From Amycolatopsis xylanica (GTDB lineage: Bacteria > Actinomycetota > Actinomycetes > Mycobacteriales > Pseudonocardiaceae), in the NCBI RefSeq assembly GCF_900107045.1, contig NZ_FNON01000006.1:62001-126000 (forward strand): a stretch of DNA of 64,000 nucleotides. Reading direction: 5' to 3'. This document shows positions 17,222-25,817 of this stretch, piece after piece (the stretch's first letter is position 1; each line of letters starts with the position of its first letter). Made by a program: the position numbers and the translations under genes. The notes under the pieces were generated by a model that was not told where the DNA came from, ran no database searches, and saw nothing but the letters and a program-made list of their open reading frames with translations.

Positions 17222-18768
17222 CTTGGCTCTTGGCACTCATCCTGCTGCCCCTGGTGGGCGCGCTCGTCGTGGCGGGGATGAAGAACAACGACAAGCTCGC
17301 GACCGTCACCGCGCTCGCACTGTCCCTTGTGGAGCTGGCACTGATCGTGCCGCTGTGGGCTTCGTACTCGCCTTCGGGCGCGCGGATCCAGCAGGCGTCC
17401 ACAATGGACTGGATTCCGAACTTCGGCATCCACGTCTCGTTCGGCATGGACGGCATCGCGCTGGTGATGATCGCGGTCATCGCCTTCCTGGTGCCGATCG
17501 TGGTGGCGGGCCTCGGTTTCTTCGACAAGCTCCCGGCCGGTCGCAGTGCCGGCGGGTTCCTGTCGCTGATCCTGCTGCAGGAGGCGCTGACCATCGGCGT
17601 CTTCGCGGCGACCGACGTGTTCCTGTTCTACGTGCTGTTCGAGATCATGCTGATCCCGATGTACTTCCTCATCGGCGGCTACGGCGGCGCGAACCGCCAG
17701 TACGCGGCGGTGAAGTTCTTCCTCTACTCGTTCCTCGGCGGCCTGATCATGCTGGCCTCGGCGATCGGGGCGTACTCGCTGGCCTCCGACAAGCTCGGCA
17801 AGGGCACGTTCGACTGGGCCACGCTGGTCACCGTCGTCCGTGACGCGCCGACCGGCACGCAGATCTGGCTGTTCCTCGGCTTCTTCCTCGCGTTCGCGAT
17901 CAAGGCGCCGCTGGTGCCGTTCCACACCTGGCTGCCGGACGCGGCGGGGCAGGCGCCGATCGGCGTCGCCGTGCTGCTGGTCGGCGTGCTGGACAAGGTC
18001 GGCACGTTCGGGTTCCTGCGCTACTGCCTCCCGATGTTCCCGGAGGCGTCGAAGCAGCTCGCTCCGCTGGTGCTGGTCCTGGCCGTGCTCGGTGTCGTCT
18101 ACGGCTCTACCCTGGCGGCCGGGCAGTCCGACATGAAGCGGTTCATCGCCTACGTGTCGATCGCCCACTTCGGGTTCATCGCGCTGGGCATCTTCAGCTT
18201 CAACGAGCAGGCCGTGGTCGGCTCGGTGTCGTACATGCTGAACCACAGCCTGGCGACCGGGATGCTCATCGTGGTGATCGGCATGATCATCGTGCGCGGT
18301 GGCTCCACCCGGATCTCCGACTACGGCGGCATGGCCAAGGTGACCCCGCTGCTCGGCGGGATGCTGCTGATCGCCGGTCTGTCCACGCTGTCGCTGCCCG
18401 GCACGAACTCGTTCATCAGTGAGTTCCTGGTGCTGCTGGGCTCGTTCATCACGCAGCCGGTGTACGCGATCATCGCGACCGTCGGCATGGTGCTCGCCGC
18501 CGCGTACGTGCTCTGGTTCTACCAGCGGATCATGCAGGGCCCGGTCCGCGGTGACGCCTTGATCGGCGTCGGTGGTGGTCCCGGCACGGCGATCGCGCCG
18601 GAGCTGGGCGCCCGCAAGTCCATCAAGGACCTCGGTACCAGGGAGATCGCCATCCTGGTGCCGATGGTCGTGCTGATCATCGGCCTCGGCTTCTACCCGA
18701 AGCCGGTGCTGGACACGATCACCCCGTCGGTGCAGGCGACGTTGTCGTCCGTGCAGGGAGGCAAGTAA
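17218..18768 (+). CDS. nuoM: NADH-quinone oxidoreductase subunit M
   Basis: A 516-residue antiporter-like proton-pumping subunit with about 14 helices. YVLFEIMLIPMYFLIGGYGG holds the conserved glutamate, and PLVPFHTWLPDA is the family loop signature. Normal family length. Overlaps nuoL by 4 bp; 3 nt separate it from nuoN. Confidence 0.95.
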   Translation: MTWLLALILLPLVGALVVAGMKNNDKLATVTALALSLVELALIVPLWASYSPSGARIQQASTMDWIPNFGIHVSFGMDGIALVMIAVIAFLVPIVVAGLGFFDKLPAGRSAGGFLSLILLQEALTIGVFAATDVFLFYVLFEIMLIPMYFLIGGYGGANRQYAAVKFFLYSFLGGLIMLASAIGAYSLASDKLGKGTFDWATLVTVVRDAPTGTQIWLFLGFFLAFAIKAPLVPFHTWLPDAAGQAPIGVAVLLVGVLDKVGTFGFLRYCLPMFPEASKQLAPLVLVLAVLGVVYGSTLAAGQSDMKRFIAYVSIAHFGFIALGIFSFNEQAVVGSVSYMLNHSLATGMLIVVIGMIIVRGGSTRISDYGGMAKVTPLLGGMLLIAGLSTLSLPGTNSFISEFLVLLGSFITQPVYAIIATVGMVLAAAYVLWFYQRIMQGPVRGDALIGVGGGPGTAIAPELGARKSIKDLGTREIAILVPMVVLIIGLGFYPKPVLDTITPSVQATLSSVQGGK

Positions 18769-18771
18769 ACC

Positions 18772-20346
18772 GTGTTCGACATTCTCCTCGCACAGGCGCC
18801 GGAGCAGATCCCGACGCCGCAGGTGAACTACGCGGCGGTCACGCCGATGCTGATCATCCTGGGCGCCGCGTGCGTCAGCGTGCTGTTCGAAGCCTTCGTG
18901 CCCAAGCACATGCGGTGGTCGTTCCAGCTGCTCATCAGCCTCGGCGGCATCGTCGCGGCAGGCGCGGCGCTGGCCATCTACGCGACCTCGGACGACCAGG
19001 TCAAGGCGGGTACCACCACGTTCGCCCGCGCCATCTCGGTCGACCGGCCGTCCCTGTTCCTCTGGGGCACGCTGCTCGCGCTCGGCTTCATGTCGGTGTT
19101 GCTGATCGCCGAGCGCGCGGTCGAGCCGGGCGGCGCGTTCGTCGCGCAGGCCGCCATCCGGCCGGGCACGGTCCAGGACCGCGCCCAGGTCGGCTCGACC
19201 GGCATGCAGACCGAGGTCTTCCCGCTGACGCTCTTCGCGCTCGGCGGCATGATGGCCTTCTGCGCCGCCAACGACCTGCTGACCATGTTCATCGCGCTGG
19301 AAGTGCTCAGCCTCCCGCTGTACCTGATGTGCGGCCTCGCCCGCCGTCGCCGCCTCCTCTCCCAGGAGTCGGCGGTCAAGTACTTCCTGCTCGGCGCCTT
19401 CTCGTCGGCCTTCTTCCTCTACGGCCTCGCGCTGCTCTACGGCTACGCGGGCTCGATCAAGCTCTCCGACATCGCCGCCGCGGCCGCCGGTTCCGACCGC
19501 TCGGACACGCTGCTGTTCGCCGGCATGGGCCTGCTCGTGGTCGGCCTGCTGTTCAAGGGTTCGGTCGGCCCGTTCCACACCTGGACCCCGGACGTCTACC
19601 AGGGGTCGCCGACGCCGGTCACGGCGTTCATGGCGGCCTGCACCAAGGTGGCCGCGTTCGGCGGGATCCTCCGGGTGCTCACGGTCGGCTTCGAGTCGAC
19701 CAGCTGGGAATGGCGAGGCGTCCTCTGGGGCGTCGCGATCGTCTCGATGGCACTCGGCGCGATCCTCGGCCTCACCCAGACCGACGTGAAGCGCATGATC
19801 GCCTACTCGTCCATCGCGCACGCGGGCTTCCTGCTCATCGGCGCCATCGCGATGACCGACAAGGGCCTCGAGGGCACGCTGTTCTACCTGCTCTCCTACG
19901 GCTTCACCACGGTCGCGGCCTTCGGCGTGATCTCACTGGTCCGCGACTCGTCGGGCGAGGCGACGCACCTGTCCGCGTGGGCCGGTCTCGCCAAACGCTC
20001 GCCACTGTTGGCGGCGGTGTTCACGTTCTTGCTGCTCGCCTTGGCCGGTATCCCGCTGACCAGCGGTTTCGTCGGCAAGTTCGTGGTCTTCTCGGCGGCG
20101 CTGTCCGATGGCATGGCCCCGCTGGTGGTCATCGCCCTGATCGCCTCGGCGGTGGCGGCGTTCTTCTACCTCCGGGTCATCGTGCTCATGTACTTCTCGG
20201 AGCCCGCGGCCGACGGCCCGGCCGTGACCCTGCCGGGCACCTTCACCACGATCGCCATCACGGTCGGCGTCGTGGTCACCCTGGTGCTGGGCCTGGCGCC
20301 GGCGTTCGCCCTGAACTGGGCGGGCTCGGGCGGCTTCGCCTTCTAA
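18772..20346 (+). CDS. nuoN: NADH-quinone oxidoreductase subunit N
   Basis: A 524-residue antiporter-like subunit and last gene of the operon. FIALEVLSLPLYLMCG and GPFHTWTPDVYQGSP are the NuoN signatures. GTG start 3 nt after nuoM. Three hairpins follow the stop, so the nuo transcript probably ends there against the convergent secreted-protein gene. Confidence 0.95.
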   Translation: MFDILLAQAPEQIPTPQVNYAAVTPMLIILGAACVSVLFEAFVPKHMRWSFQLLISLGGIVAAGAALAIYATSDDQVKAGTTTFARAISVDRPSLFLWGTLLALGFMSVLLIAERAVEPGGAFVAQAAIRPGTVQDRAQVGSTGMQTEVFPLTLFALGGMMAFCAANDLLTMFIALEVLSLPLYLMCGLARRRRLLSQESAVKYFLLGAFSSAFFLYGLALLYGYAGSIKLSDIAAAAAGSDRSDTLLFAGMGLLVVGLLFKGSVGPFHTWTPDVYQGSPTPVTAFMAACTKVAAFGGILRVLTVGFESTSWEWRGVLWGVAIVSMALGAILGLTQTDVKRMIAYSSIAHAGFLLIGAIAMTDKGLEGTLFYLLSYGFTTVAAFGVISLVRDSSGEATHLSAWAGLAKRSPLLAAVFTFLLLALAGIPLTSGFVGKFVVFSAALSDGMAPLVVIALIASAVAAFFYLRVIVLMYFSEPAADGPAVTLPGTFTTIAITVGVVVTLVLGLAPAFALNWAGSGGFAF

Positions 20347-20355
20347 CCTCGGCCT

Positions 20356-20397
20356 CGTGAGTGGTACGGCCGGTTCTAACCGGCCGCGTCACTCACG
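20356..20397. repeat. CGTGAG/CTCACG hairpin downstream of nuoN
   Basis: Arms CGTGAGTGG... and ...CACTCACG pair over 20 positions, with three internal mismatches and the centre GGTTCTAACC. It is a member of a second hairpin class whose outer ends are always CGTGAG/CTCACG. Confidence 0.6.
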
Positions 20398-20410
20398 ACC
20401 TCGGGTCTGT

Positions 20411-20457
20411 ACGAAAGCCCCGTTTGTCACGCTCACGGTGACAAACGGGGCTTTTGT
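20411..20457. terminator. Bidirectional hairpin terminator between nuoN and the secreted-protein gene
   Basis: Arms 20411-20430 and 20438-20457 form a 20-bp stem (17 bp perfect) around the 7-nt loop GCTCACG. The sequence is T-rich on the plus-strand 3' side (GGGGCTTTTGTG). Its position between convergent genes fits a two-way terminator. Confidence 0.65.
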
Positions 20458-20468
20458 GTGGTGGGGGC

Positions 20469-20513
20469 GTCGTGAGCGTTGCGGGCGGTTAGAACCGCCC
20501 GCAACGCTCACGA
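20469..20513. repeat. CGTGAG/CTCACG hairpin, perfect copy
   Basis: Perfect 21-bp arms (20470-20490 with 20493-20513) separated by AG. The left arm plus one base (22 nt) recurs exactly at 40307-40328 as an isolated half. It ends 4 nt before the stop codon of the minus-strand gene. Confidence 0.65.
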
Positions 20514-20516
20514 GCT

Positions 20517-21167
20517 CTACGGGGTGGGGGAGCAGGCGGTGCGGCCGATGATGACCTCGCCGTCGATGCCCGAGTCGGGCTTGAACCTGATGTGGATCAT
20601 GTTCAACGCGATGCTGCCGTCGCCGGGCAGGTTCTGCTCGTTGAAGGTGGCTTCGGCGAGCACGGTGCTGGTGCCGGACTTCTTGAGCGGCGCCACGTAG
20701 TTGGCGGGCAGCGGCGACGGCAGGGTCGGCAGGCCGGTGGCGCCGCTGTAGGTGAAGCCCGCGTTCGTGCCTGCCTGGGTGCCCGTGCAGTTCACCTTGT
20801 AGTTCTTGATGATGATCCGCGGACCCTTGAGCGAGACGAGCGCGGACAGCTCGAAGTCCTTGCCGGTGGAGACCGATTCGGTCTTCGTGGTCTCGGTTTC
20901 CGGGTCGACCACCGTGGTCTTGCAGGTCGACGTCCCACCACCGAAGATCACGCCGGTCTTGCTGACCTTCGCGGCGGTCGCGGTGACCGCGCCGTTGACG
21001 TCGCACCGCGCCTGCGGGGGCACCTTGATCGTGGTGCCGCCCTTGGTGAACTCGGCCCTGCCGTTCAGCGCGATGCCTTCCTCGGTTGCCAGCGCGGGCG
21101 TGGCGCCGACCAGCGTGATGGTCAGAATGACCACGCCGCCGAGTCCTAGCCTTCTCAAGCTGCTCAT
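20517..21167 (-). CDS. Secreted protein, possibly choice-of-anchor P type
   Basis: A 216-residue protein with a clear Sec signal peptide (hydrophobic GGVVILTITLVG; likely cleavage after ATPALA near residue 27). The mature part is beta-rich and Thr/Gly-rich with several cysteines. The C-terminal GSIALNMIHIRF...GEVIIGRTAC pattern resembles choice-of-anchor P proteins of actinobacteria, but this is a weak impression. No catalytic motif is seen. GAGGAGG precedes the ATG. It converges on nuoN and stands alone. Confidence 0.65.
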   Translation of the reverse strand: MSSLRRLGLGGVVILTITLVGATPALATEEGIALNGRAEFTKGGTTIKVPPQARCDVNGAVTATAAKVSKTGVIFGGGTSTCKTTVVDPETETTKTESVSTGKDFELSALVSLKGPRIIIKNYKVNCTGTQAGTNAGFTYSGATGLPTLPSPLPANYVAPLKKSGTSTVLAEATFNEQNLPGDGSIALNMIHIRFKPDSGIDGEVIIGRTACSPTP

Positions 21168-21290
21168 CTCGGTCCTCCTCGAGCGGGATACAGCTGGGTG
21201 AGGAAGATCGTTTAATTCTCAGATAACGACTGGTAGTGGCGTCACACCTTCGTGACGAGTGATCACCCGTCCGTGAAAATATCCGATCGC

Positions 21291-21313
21291 GTATCCAGAT
21301 ACACAGCTGTATC
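21291..21313. promoter_or_regulatory. GTATC/GATAC half-site cluster overlapping a -10
   Basis: Three alternating half-sites: GTATC (21291-21295), GATAC (21298-21302) and GTATC (21309-21313). They form two overlapping palindromes. TATCTT at 21310-21315 could be a -10 element 6 nt before the next ATG, suggesting a repressed leaderless promoter. Confidence 0.35.
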
Positions 21314-21321
21314 TTGATGGC

Positions 21322-21642
21322 ATGCCGACTTACCGCGTCCTCGTGAAGGGCAAGTTCGATCACCCCGACGAGCCGACCAAGGCCCGCCTGCGCGCCGACG
21401 TCGCCGGGTTCCAGAGCCTGGCGTTCACCGAGGAGGGCTCGTTCTTCTTCACCGAGGCGCTCGGCAGTTTCACCTTCCGCTGCTCGGTCGAGGTCGCCGC
21501 GGGGCCGTCGGCCGAGCACGACGCGATCGCCGAGGCGGAGTTCAAGACGTTGGACGTGCTGGAGCGCCAGGACTACCCGTTCCGGGACATCCAGTCGTCC
21601 GCCACCTGCATGGACGACATCAAGATCCGCCGTCGCAAATAG
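21322..21642 (+). CDS. Small cytoplasmic protein, DUF6204-like
   Basis: A 106-residue protein starting MPTYRVLVKGKFDHPDE, with alternating strand and helix segments and a C-terminal SSATCMDDIKIRRRK. It resembles the actinobacterial DUF6204 group (function unknown) by its opening strand and AFTEEGSFFF segment; this is from memory of the family pattern, not a search. No Shine-Dalgarno sequence is visible, in line with the possible leaderless promoter just upstream. Confidence 0.6.
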   Translation: MPTYRVLVKGKFDHPDEPTKARLRADVAGFQSLAFTEEGSFFFTEALGSFTFRCSVEVAAGPSAEHDAIAEAEFKTLDVLERQDYPFRDIQSSATCMDDIKIRRRK

Positions 21643-21720
21643 TGTCGCTCGCCCTATTTCCGCCGAAGTGCCGGTCTTCTCTCGTGGTGCTCGTTAGGAT
21701 CCCGTCCGTTAGGGGGATCG

Positions 21721-22296
21721 ATGGATCACGAGGCAAAGCTGGCGCAGGCCGTCAAGGAGTTCGAGGAACAGGCGGCCAAAGCCGGTGAGCTCAAGGACAA
21801 GATCGCGCAGCTCAAAGGGAACGCGCGCAATCCGGACGGCTCGATCACGGTCACGGTGGCACCTTCCGGGGCGGTACTGGGTTTGCAACTGACGCCGCTC
21901 GCACTGCGACGCAGTCACACCCAGCTGCAGCAGGAGCTGCTGGCGACGATCAGAGCGGCGACACAACAGGCGGCCGGCCTGCTGTCCGAAACGGTCAACC
22001 CGTTGCTGGGAGCCAAATCCGCGGAATTCCGCGATGCGCTCAACGCGCACGCGCCGCAGCTCGCGCTCGGCCCGACCCTGCCTCCGCCGCCGAACACCCT
22101 GCCGCCGCCGAACGCGCCGCAGGCCCCGCCGGTGCCGATCCGCACTCCACGCCGCGGTCCGGCGGAGGAGGAGCGCGAGGAGATGCCGTCGTCGTTCCTC
22201 GAGTCGAATCCGCGTCCACAGCGGAACCCGGCACGTCCGGCGCCCGTCACACGCCAGGACGACGAGGACTTTTTCAGCGATCCACTCAGGGGGTAA
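21721..22296 (+). CDS. YbaB/EbfC-like protein with proline-rich tail
   Basis: A 191-residue protein. Residues 1-100 match the YbaB/EbfC nucleoid-associated fold in pattern: a charged N-terminal helix, the strand pair DGSITVTVAPSGAVLGLQLTP, and a long C-terminal helix. The rest is a proline-rich linker (PPPPNTLPPPNAP) and an acidic end. Many actinobacteria encode such YbaB-like proteins next to WXG/EspC-type proteins, as here, where the role is probably not nucleoid packing. AGGGGGATCG precedes the ATG. First gene of an eight-gene operon; the next gene starts directly after the stop. Confidence 0.7.
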   Translation: MDHEAKLAQAVKEFEEQAAKAGELKDKIAQLKGNARNPDGSITVTVAPSGAVLGLQLTPLALRRSHTQLQQELLATIRAATQQAAGLLSETVNPLLGAKSAEFRDALNAHAPQLALGPTLPPPPNTLPPPNAPQAPPVPIRTPRRGPAEEEREEMPSSFLESNPRPQRNPARPAPVTRQDDEDFFSDPLRG

Positions 22297-23910
22297 GTGG
22301 TGGCCGACCAGCAGATCGCGGTCGAAATCCTGCAGGCGCACAGCCGTGGATCGGAGGATCTGGCAGGAAGCTTCGGCTCACTGGCCGGTCTTCTCGAGCA
22401 GGCCCGGGTCAGCGATGACTGTTTCGGGCCGATCGGGGAACTGCTGGCCTTCAAGTACTTCGAAGGTCTGCAGGAATGCCAGGACCTGGCGACCCAGGCC
22501 CAGCACTTCCTCGAAGAGACCTCGCACAAGGTGATCACGGCCGCCAAGATGTACGGCGACGCCGACGTCGCGGCCGAAACCACCATGAAGAAGACCGGCG
22601 AAGGCCTGGACAAGGTCGGCGCCGGTCCCGGCACGCTCAACGACGTCAATCACGCCGGCGACGCGAACCGCAAGGGCTACCTGAATCAGTACGGCAGCTA
22701 TGGCAGTTCGGCATGGAGCACGGTCAGCGACGCGAAAGAAGCGGCGCGCACCCAGTCGCCGCCGGACGTTGCGATCTCCGCGGTCAACTCGCGGATGGAA
22801 GCCCTGCAGTCGGTGATGAACCCCGGCAAGGCGTTCATCGAGAACGGCCTCGGCTTCTTGATCTCGATCGTGATCAGCCCGCTGATCGAGTTCATCATCG
22901 AACCCGCGATCGGCGACCCGGCCCAGATGCGCAGCACCGCCGAGGGCTGGGACAAGGTCGCCGACTGGGTCGAGAAGGCGGGTCAGCGCGAACAAGAGCG
23001 GGCCGACGGCACCAAGGACGGCTGGGCCGGCAACGCCGGTGACGCCTTCCGAGCACAGATGACCGAGTTCGGCGAAGGCGCCCAAGCCTTCGCGAACGAC
23101 ATTCGTGGCGTGAAGCAGATTCTGGAGATGGCCGCGGATCTCTTCGACATGTTCGTCGAGATCGTGGTCGACATCATCCAGGAACTCGTCATCAGCCTGA
23201 TCATCGAATGGCTGGCCGCGTTGGCGATGTCCTGGTGCACCGCCGGTGCCTCGGTCATCGCCGCAGAGGCCACCACCGGTGTCACGGTCGCCAGGACAGG
23301 TGGCAAGCTGACGTGGGAGGTCAAGAAGCTGCTGGGCAGGCTCAAGCCGATGATCGACAGGCTGGAAAAGCTGCTCAAGCAACTGCGCAACGGCCCACTG
23401 AAGAAAGTCATGGAGCGCACGGAAAAGATGCGCGATGGCAGCTGGCTCGAGAAGAAGCTCGTGAAACAGTTCGACAAGAGCCCGATCGGCAGGATCGCCA
23501 CCAAGGGTCACACCGACGAGGCCGCCCGTAAGTCGGTCGACGCGTTGAACGATGCCGCGGCACGGCATGCCAGGGAAGGCACGGACGAAACGGCGGAAGC
23601 GCTGCGCAAGGCGCGAGTCAGACTGGCGGAAGCCGGAGACTCCAGGACGGGCAACCGGTTCGCCGACGGCCGGGATCTGAGTCCCGGTTCGGATTCGCTC
23701 GGCGTCAGTCTCTTCGAGCAGGGGATCAAGACGGTCACCGGAGTGAGTGGCAGCCGCACCTTCGGCGATGCCGCGTTGAAGGCGACGATGGGCGTGGTGC
23801 CCGGCGAGGCGGTCGAGCAGGGCGTGAAGTACGGCTACAGCAAGGCCGAAGACCCGTCCACCGAGGACGAGCGGCGGGAGGCGACCGACCGTGGCTTCAC
23901 CTACGAGTGA
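22297..23910 (+). CDS. Type VII secretion-like protein (EspC-type N-terminus plus WXG domain)
   Basis: A 537-residue protein. Residues 1-105 form a helical region resembling the EspC/ESX-target family and end in YGDAD (86-90), which fits the YxxxD type VII export motif. A long hydrophobic helix follows (185-205). A second helical bundle carries a WXG turn (W243-A-G245), then a strongly hydrophobic stretch (about 275-328) able to cross or insert in membranes. The C-terminal ~200 residues are charged, without a recognised toxin domain. Start is GTG 22297 or 22300. No ESX secretion machinery is present in the window. Its 3' end overlaps the next gene by 20 bp. Confidence 0.65.
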   Translation: MVADQQIAVEILQAHSRGSEDLAGSFGSLAGLLEQARVSDDCFGPIGELLAFKYFEGLQECQDLATQAQHFLEETSHKVITAAKMYGDADVAAETTMKKTGEGLDKVGAGPGTLNDVNHAGDANRKGYLNQYGSYGSSAWSTVSDAKEAARTQSPPDVAISAVNSRMEALQSVMNPGKAFIENGLGFLISIVISPLIEFIIEPAIGDPAQMRSTAEGWDKVADWVEKAGQREQERADGTKDGWAGNAGDAFRAQMTEFGEGAQAFANDIRGVKQILEMAADLFDMFVEIVVDIIQELVISLIIEWLAALAMSWCTAGASVIAAEATTGVTVARTGGKLTWEVKKLLGRLKPMIDRLEKLLKQLRNGPLKKVMERTEKMRDGSWLEKKLVKQFDKSPIGRIATKGHTDEAARKSVDALNDAAARHAREGTDETAEALRKARVRLAEAGDSRTGNRFADGRDLSPGSDSLGVSLFEQGIKTVTGVSGSRTFGDAALKATMGVVPGEAVEQGVKYGYSKAEDPSTEDERREATDRGFTYE

Positions 23911-24604
23911 CACCGACGTCTTCATTCAAGTGGGTGCGGCGTCGGTGGCCAAAGATGTCGTGCCGGATTTGCTGTGGGCCGCGTACGGCGGTGGTACCCA
24001 GTTCGATGTCAAAGGCCGTCAGAAGGACGGTAAGCCGAAGAACTCCCTGCTGCGCAAAGGAGTCAACGCGGCCGTGGGGACCGCGCTGTTCCTGTCGACG
24101 GCGGACGACTCGGTCGACTCGGCCGGCAACCCCGCGCCGCCCAAGCTCGTCGTCTTCGGGAAGCAGGCCGACTGTCTCGCGTGCCGCTACGTGGACTGCC
24201 TGATCACGGAGACACTCGACAATCAGATCTGGGTACTCGCCCCGCGCGGGCTCGTACTGGTCGCGTGGCGGCCTGACGAAGGTGAACACAGTCCGCCTAA
24301 GGGAAGTTCCCTGCTGGGTAAGGCACTTTGGGTGGGTAAAGCAGTCGCGGAAGCGGGCGTCGATACCGTCAAGATACTGAGCGGCCGTGAGATCGAGTCC
24401 CGCGACAAGTGGGCACACGGCAGGTTCGAGGCCAAGGTCGAGGTGCCGATCGCCGATATCGCGGGGATCGGCCGGGAGATCAGGGACCGGAGGCCGTGCG
24501 TCCGGCTTTCCCTGCGGGACGGGTCCGGATTCGACTTCTTCTTCGCGCCCGAGCAACCGGAAGTGCATGACTGGATGATCGCGTTGGCCAGGAGCGGTAG
24601 ATGA
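23891..24604 (+). CDS. Module A protein, copy 1 (unknown function)
   Basis: A 237-residue protein, the first of three paralogues (23891, 25230, 26452). Shared landmarks in order: LLW near the N-terminus, a strand like FDVKG, VVFGKQADCLACR (cysteine conserved in all three copies), WVLAPRGLVLV, SLLGKALWVGK, and a C-terminal VRLSLRDGSGFDFFFAPEQ ending in a W-containing helix (DWMIALA). The strand-rich body closed by one helix could be a bacterial PH-like fold; that is a guess. No signal peptide or membrane segment. GTG start inside the preceding gene; ATGA overlap with the module B gene. Confidence 0.6.
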   Translation: MASPTSDTDVFIQVGAASVAKDVVPDLLWAAYGGGTQFDVKGRQKDGKPKNSLLRKGVNAAVGTALFLSTADDSVDSAGNPAPPKLVVFGKQADCLACRYVDCLITETLDNQIWVLAPRGLVLVAWRPDEGEHSPPKGSSLLGKALWVGKAVAEAGVDTVKILSGREIESRDKWAHGRFEAKVEVPIADIAGIGREIRDRRPCVRLSLRDGSGFDFFFAPEQPEVHDWMIALARSGR

Positions 24605-25224
24605 AGCCCAAGGCGGAGTTCGTCCCGGCGCCGCTGCCCGCGCGCCCGTCACTCACGGATGATCTCCAGCGGTCGTGGATCCGGCAGGGTGAGCGACTGC
24701 TGCTGTGCCACGACCCGATCTTCGGGCGGTGCGGTGCCAGGATCGGTGCCGAAGTCCGTGTCCCGCACACGCCCGTTGGCTGGACTCCGGAACTCGTACT
24801 GGGTGACTGTCCCTGGCCGGAACCGGCCGGTGCCCCCGACCCTGTTGGGGACTGGGCTGACGATCCGGGGCTGTCCTCCTGGGTGAATGCTGTGAACCCG
24901 GAGCAGGACGCCGTCCGGATCGCGGACAACCTCGCGAGCGGCTGGGGTGCGGCGAGCATCGTGGTCACCAGTCAGCGAATCGCGGTCGTCTACGCGACGG
25001 AGCACCTTGCCGCGCCACCGGCGCCGCTCCCGGTGACCTCGGCGTGGGAGACGAGCGTCGACCGGCTCGTGGGCGCGGGAATGCCATTCATCGGGCGGAG
25101 CGTTCCGCCGCCGAGAGTCGTCCAGTTCGACTTCCGGGATGGTTCGCAGCTGCTGATCCATGATCGAGAAGGGCGGATCAGGCGGGACCTGCTCGTGCCC
25201 TTCGGTTTGACCTATAACGGGTAG
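24601..25224 (+). CDS. Module B protein, copy 1 (unknown function)
   Basis: A 207-residue protein, the first of three paralogues (24601, 25814, 27204). Common features in order: a helix ending W(I/L)xxGExLL, a PxxGxxGxRIGxE segment, the DWxDxPxxSxW motif, AVRIADN...GWGAA, a strand with SQRIAVVY, the MPFIGRSVPPPRVV block, and a closing FRDGSQLLIHD hairpin. The TSQRIAVV and DGSxL pieces resemble bacterial PH-like domains, but no family is assigned with confidence. Cytosolic by sequence. Coupled to module A copy 1 by a 4-bp overlap. Confidence 0.6.
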   Translation: MKPKAEFVPAPLPARPSLTDDLQRSWIRQGERLLLCHDPIFGRCGARIGAEVRVPHTPVGWTPELVLGDCPWPEPAGAPDPVGDWADDPGLSSWVNAVNPEQDAVRIADNLASGWGAASIVVTSQRIAVVYATEHLAAPPAPLPVTSAWETSVDRLVGAGMPFIGRSVPPPRVVQFDFRDGSQLLIHDREGRIRRDLLVPFGLTYNG

Positions 25225-25229
25225 AGGAC

Positions 25230-25817
25230 ATGCAGGAGACTCCAGGGCCCGCGCTGCGGGCCGCTTCCGTGCTGCCGGAGCCGGTGCTCTGGGCGGGGTA
25301 TTTCCTCCGCGTGCACTACGACATCCGCGGCCTCGACCGGACCGGTGAGCCCAAGAAGTCGTTGCTGAGCCGGGGCACGGACGCGGCGCTCGACGTGGCG
25401 AACCTGTTCTTGGACGACGACCCCAATCCCAAGGATCCGCCGCCTCAGGTGATCGTGTTCGGACCGGGACCGGATTGCCTGGCGCACCGGCATGCCAAGG
25501 CGGGTGGTGTCCTGTGGGCGTTGACCCGGAGCCGTCTGGCCTTTGTGGACTCGCGGGAGACCACCCCGCCGGAGCCTGAGCCGACGTCGTTGGTCGGCAA
25601 GGCGTGGAAGTTCGGCAAGGACGTGGTCAACATCGTCAGCGGCACGGAAGCGCCTCGCGAGTGGTTCGTGAAGTCCGAGCTTCCCGCGGCGATGATCGGC
25701 GGGTTCGCGATGGGACCGCGTGGTCCTAGATTGTCCCTTGTGGACGGTTCCGGGTTCGACTTCGTCATGGCCGAACCCGAGGCGGCCGACTGGCTGCTCG
25801 CGAAGACCAGGGGGTGA
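25230..25817 (+). CDS. Module A protein, copy 2
   Basis: A 195-residue paralogue of the proteins at 23891 and 26452, and the shortest of the three. It keeps VLWAGY, the YDIRG strand, VIVFGPGPDCLAHR, LWALTRSRLAFV, SLVGKAWKFGKD and LSLVDGSGFDF...ADWLLA. The central loop is shorter. It starts 5 nt after module B copy 1, the only gap among these genes, and overlaps the next gene by 4 bp. Confidence 0.6.
   Translation: MQETPGPALRAASVLPEPVLWAGYFLRVHYDIRGLDRTGEPKKSLLSRGTDAALDVANLFLDDDPNPKDPPPQVIVFGPGPDCLAHRHAKAGGVLWALTRSRLAFVDSRETTPPEPEPTSLVGKAWKFGKDVVNIVSGTEAPREWFVKSELPAAMIGGFAMGPRGPRLSLVDGSGFDFVMAEPEAADWLLAKTRG

Noticed and set aside
17152..19821. 889-codon minus-strand open frame antisense to nuoM/nuoN
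   Set aside because: Its translation is a low-complexity run of Arg, Asp, Glu, His and Gly typical of the antisense frame of GC-rich genes, and the plus strand encodes complete NuoM and NuoN. The same reasoning removes other long shadows such as 9616-11421, 15335-16828 and 12531-13910 on the minus strand.
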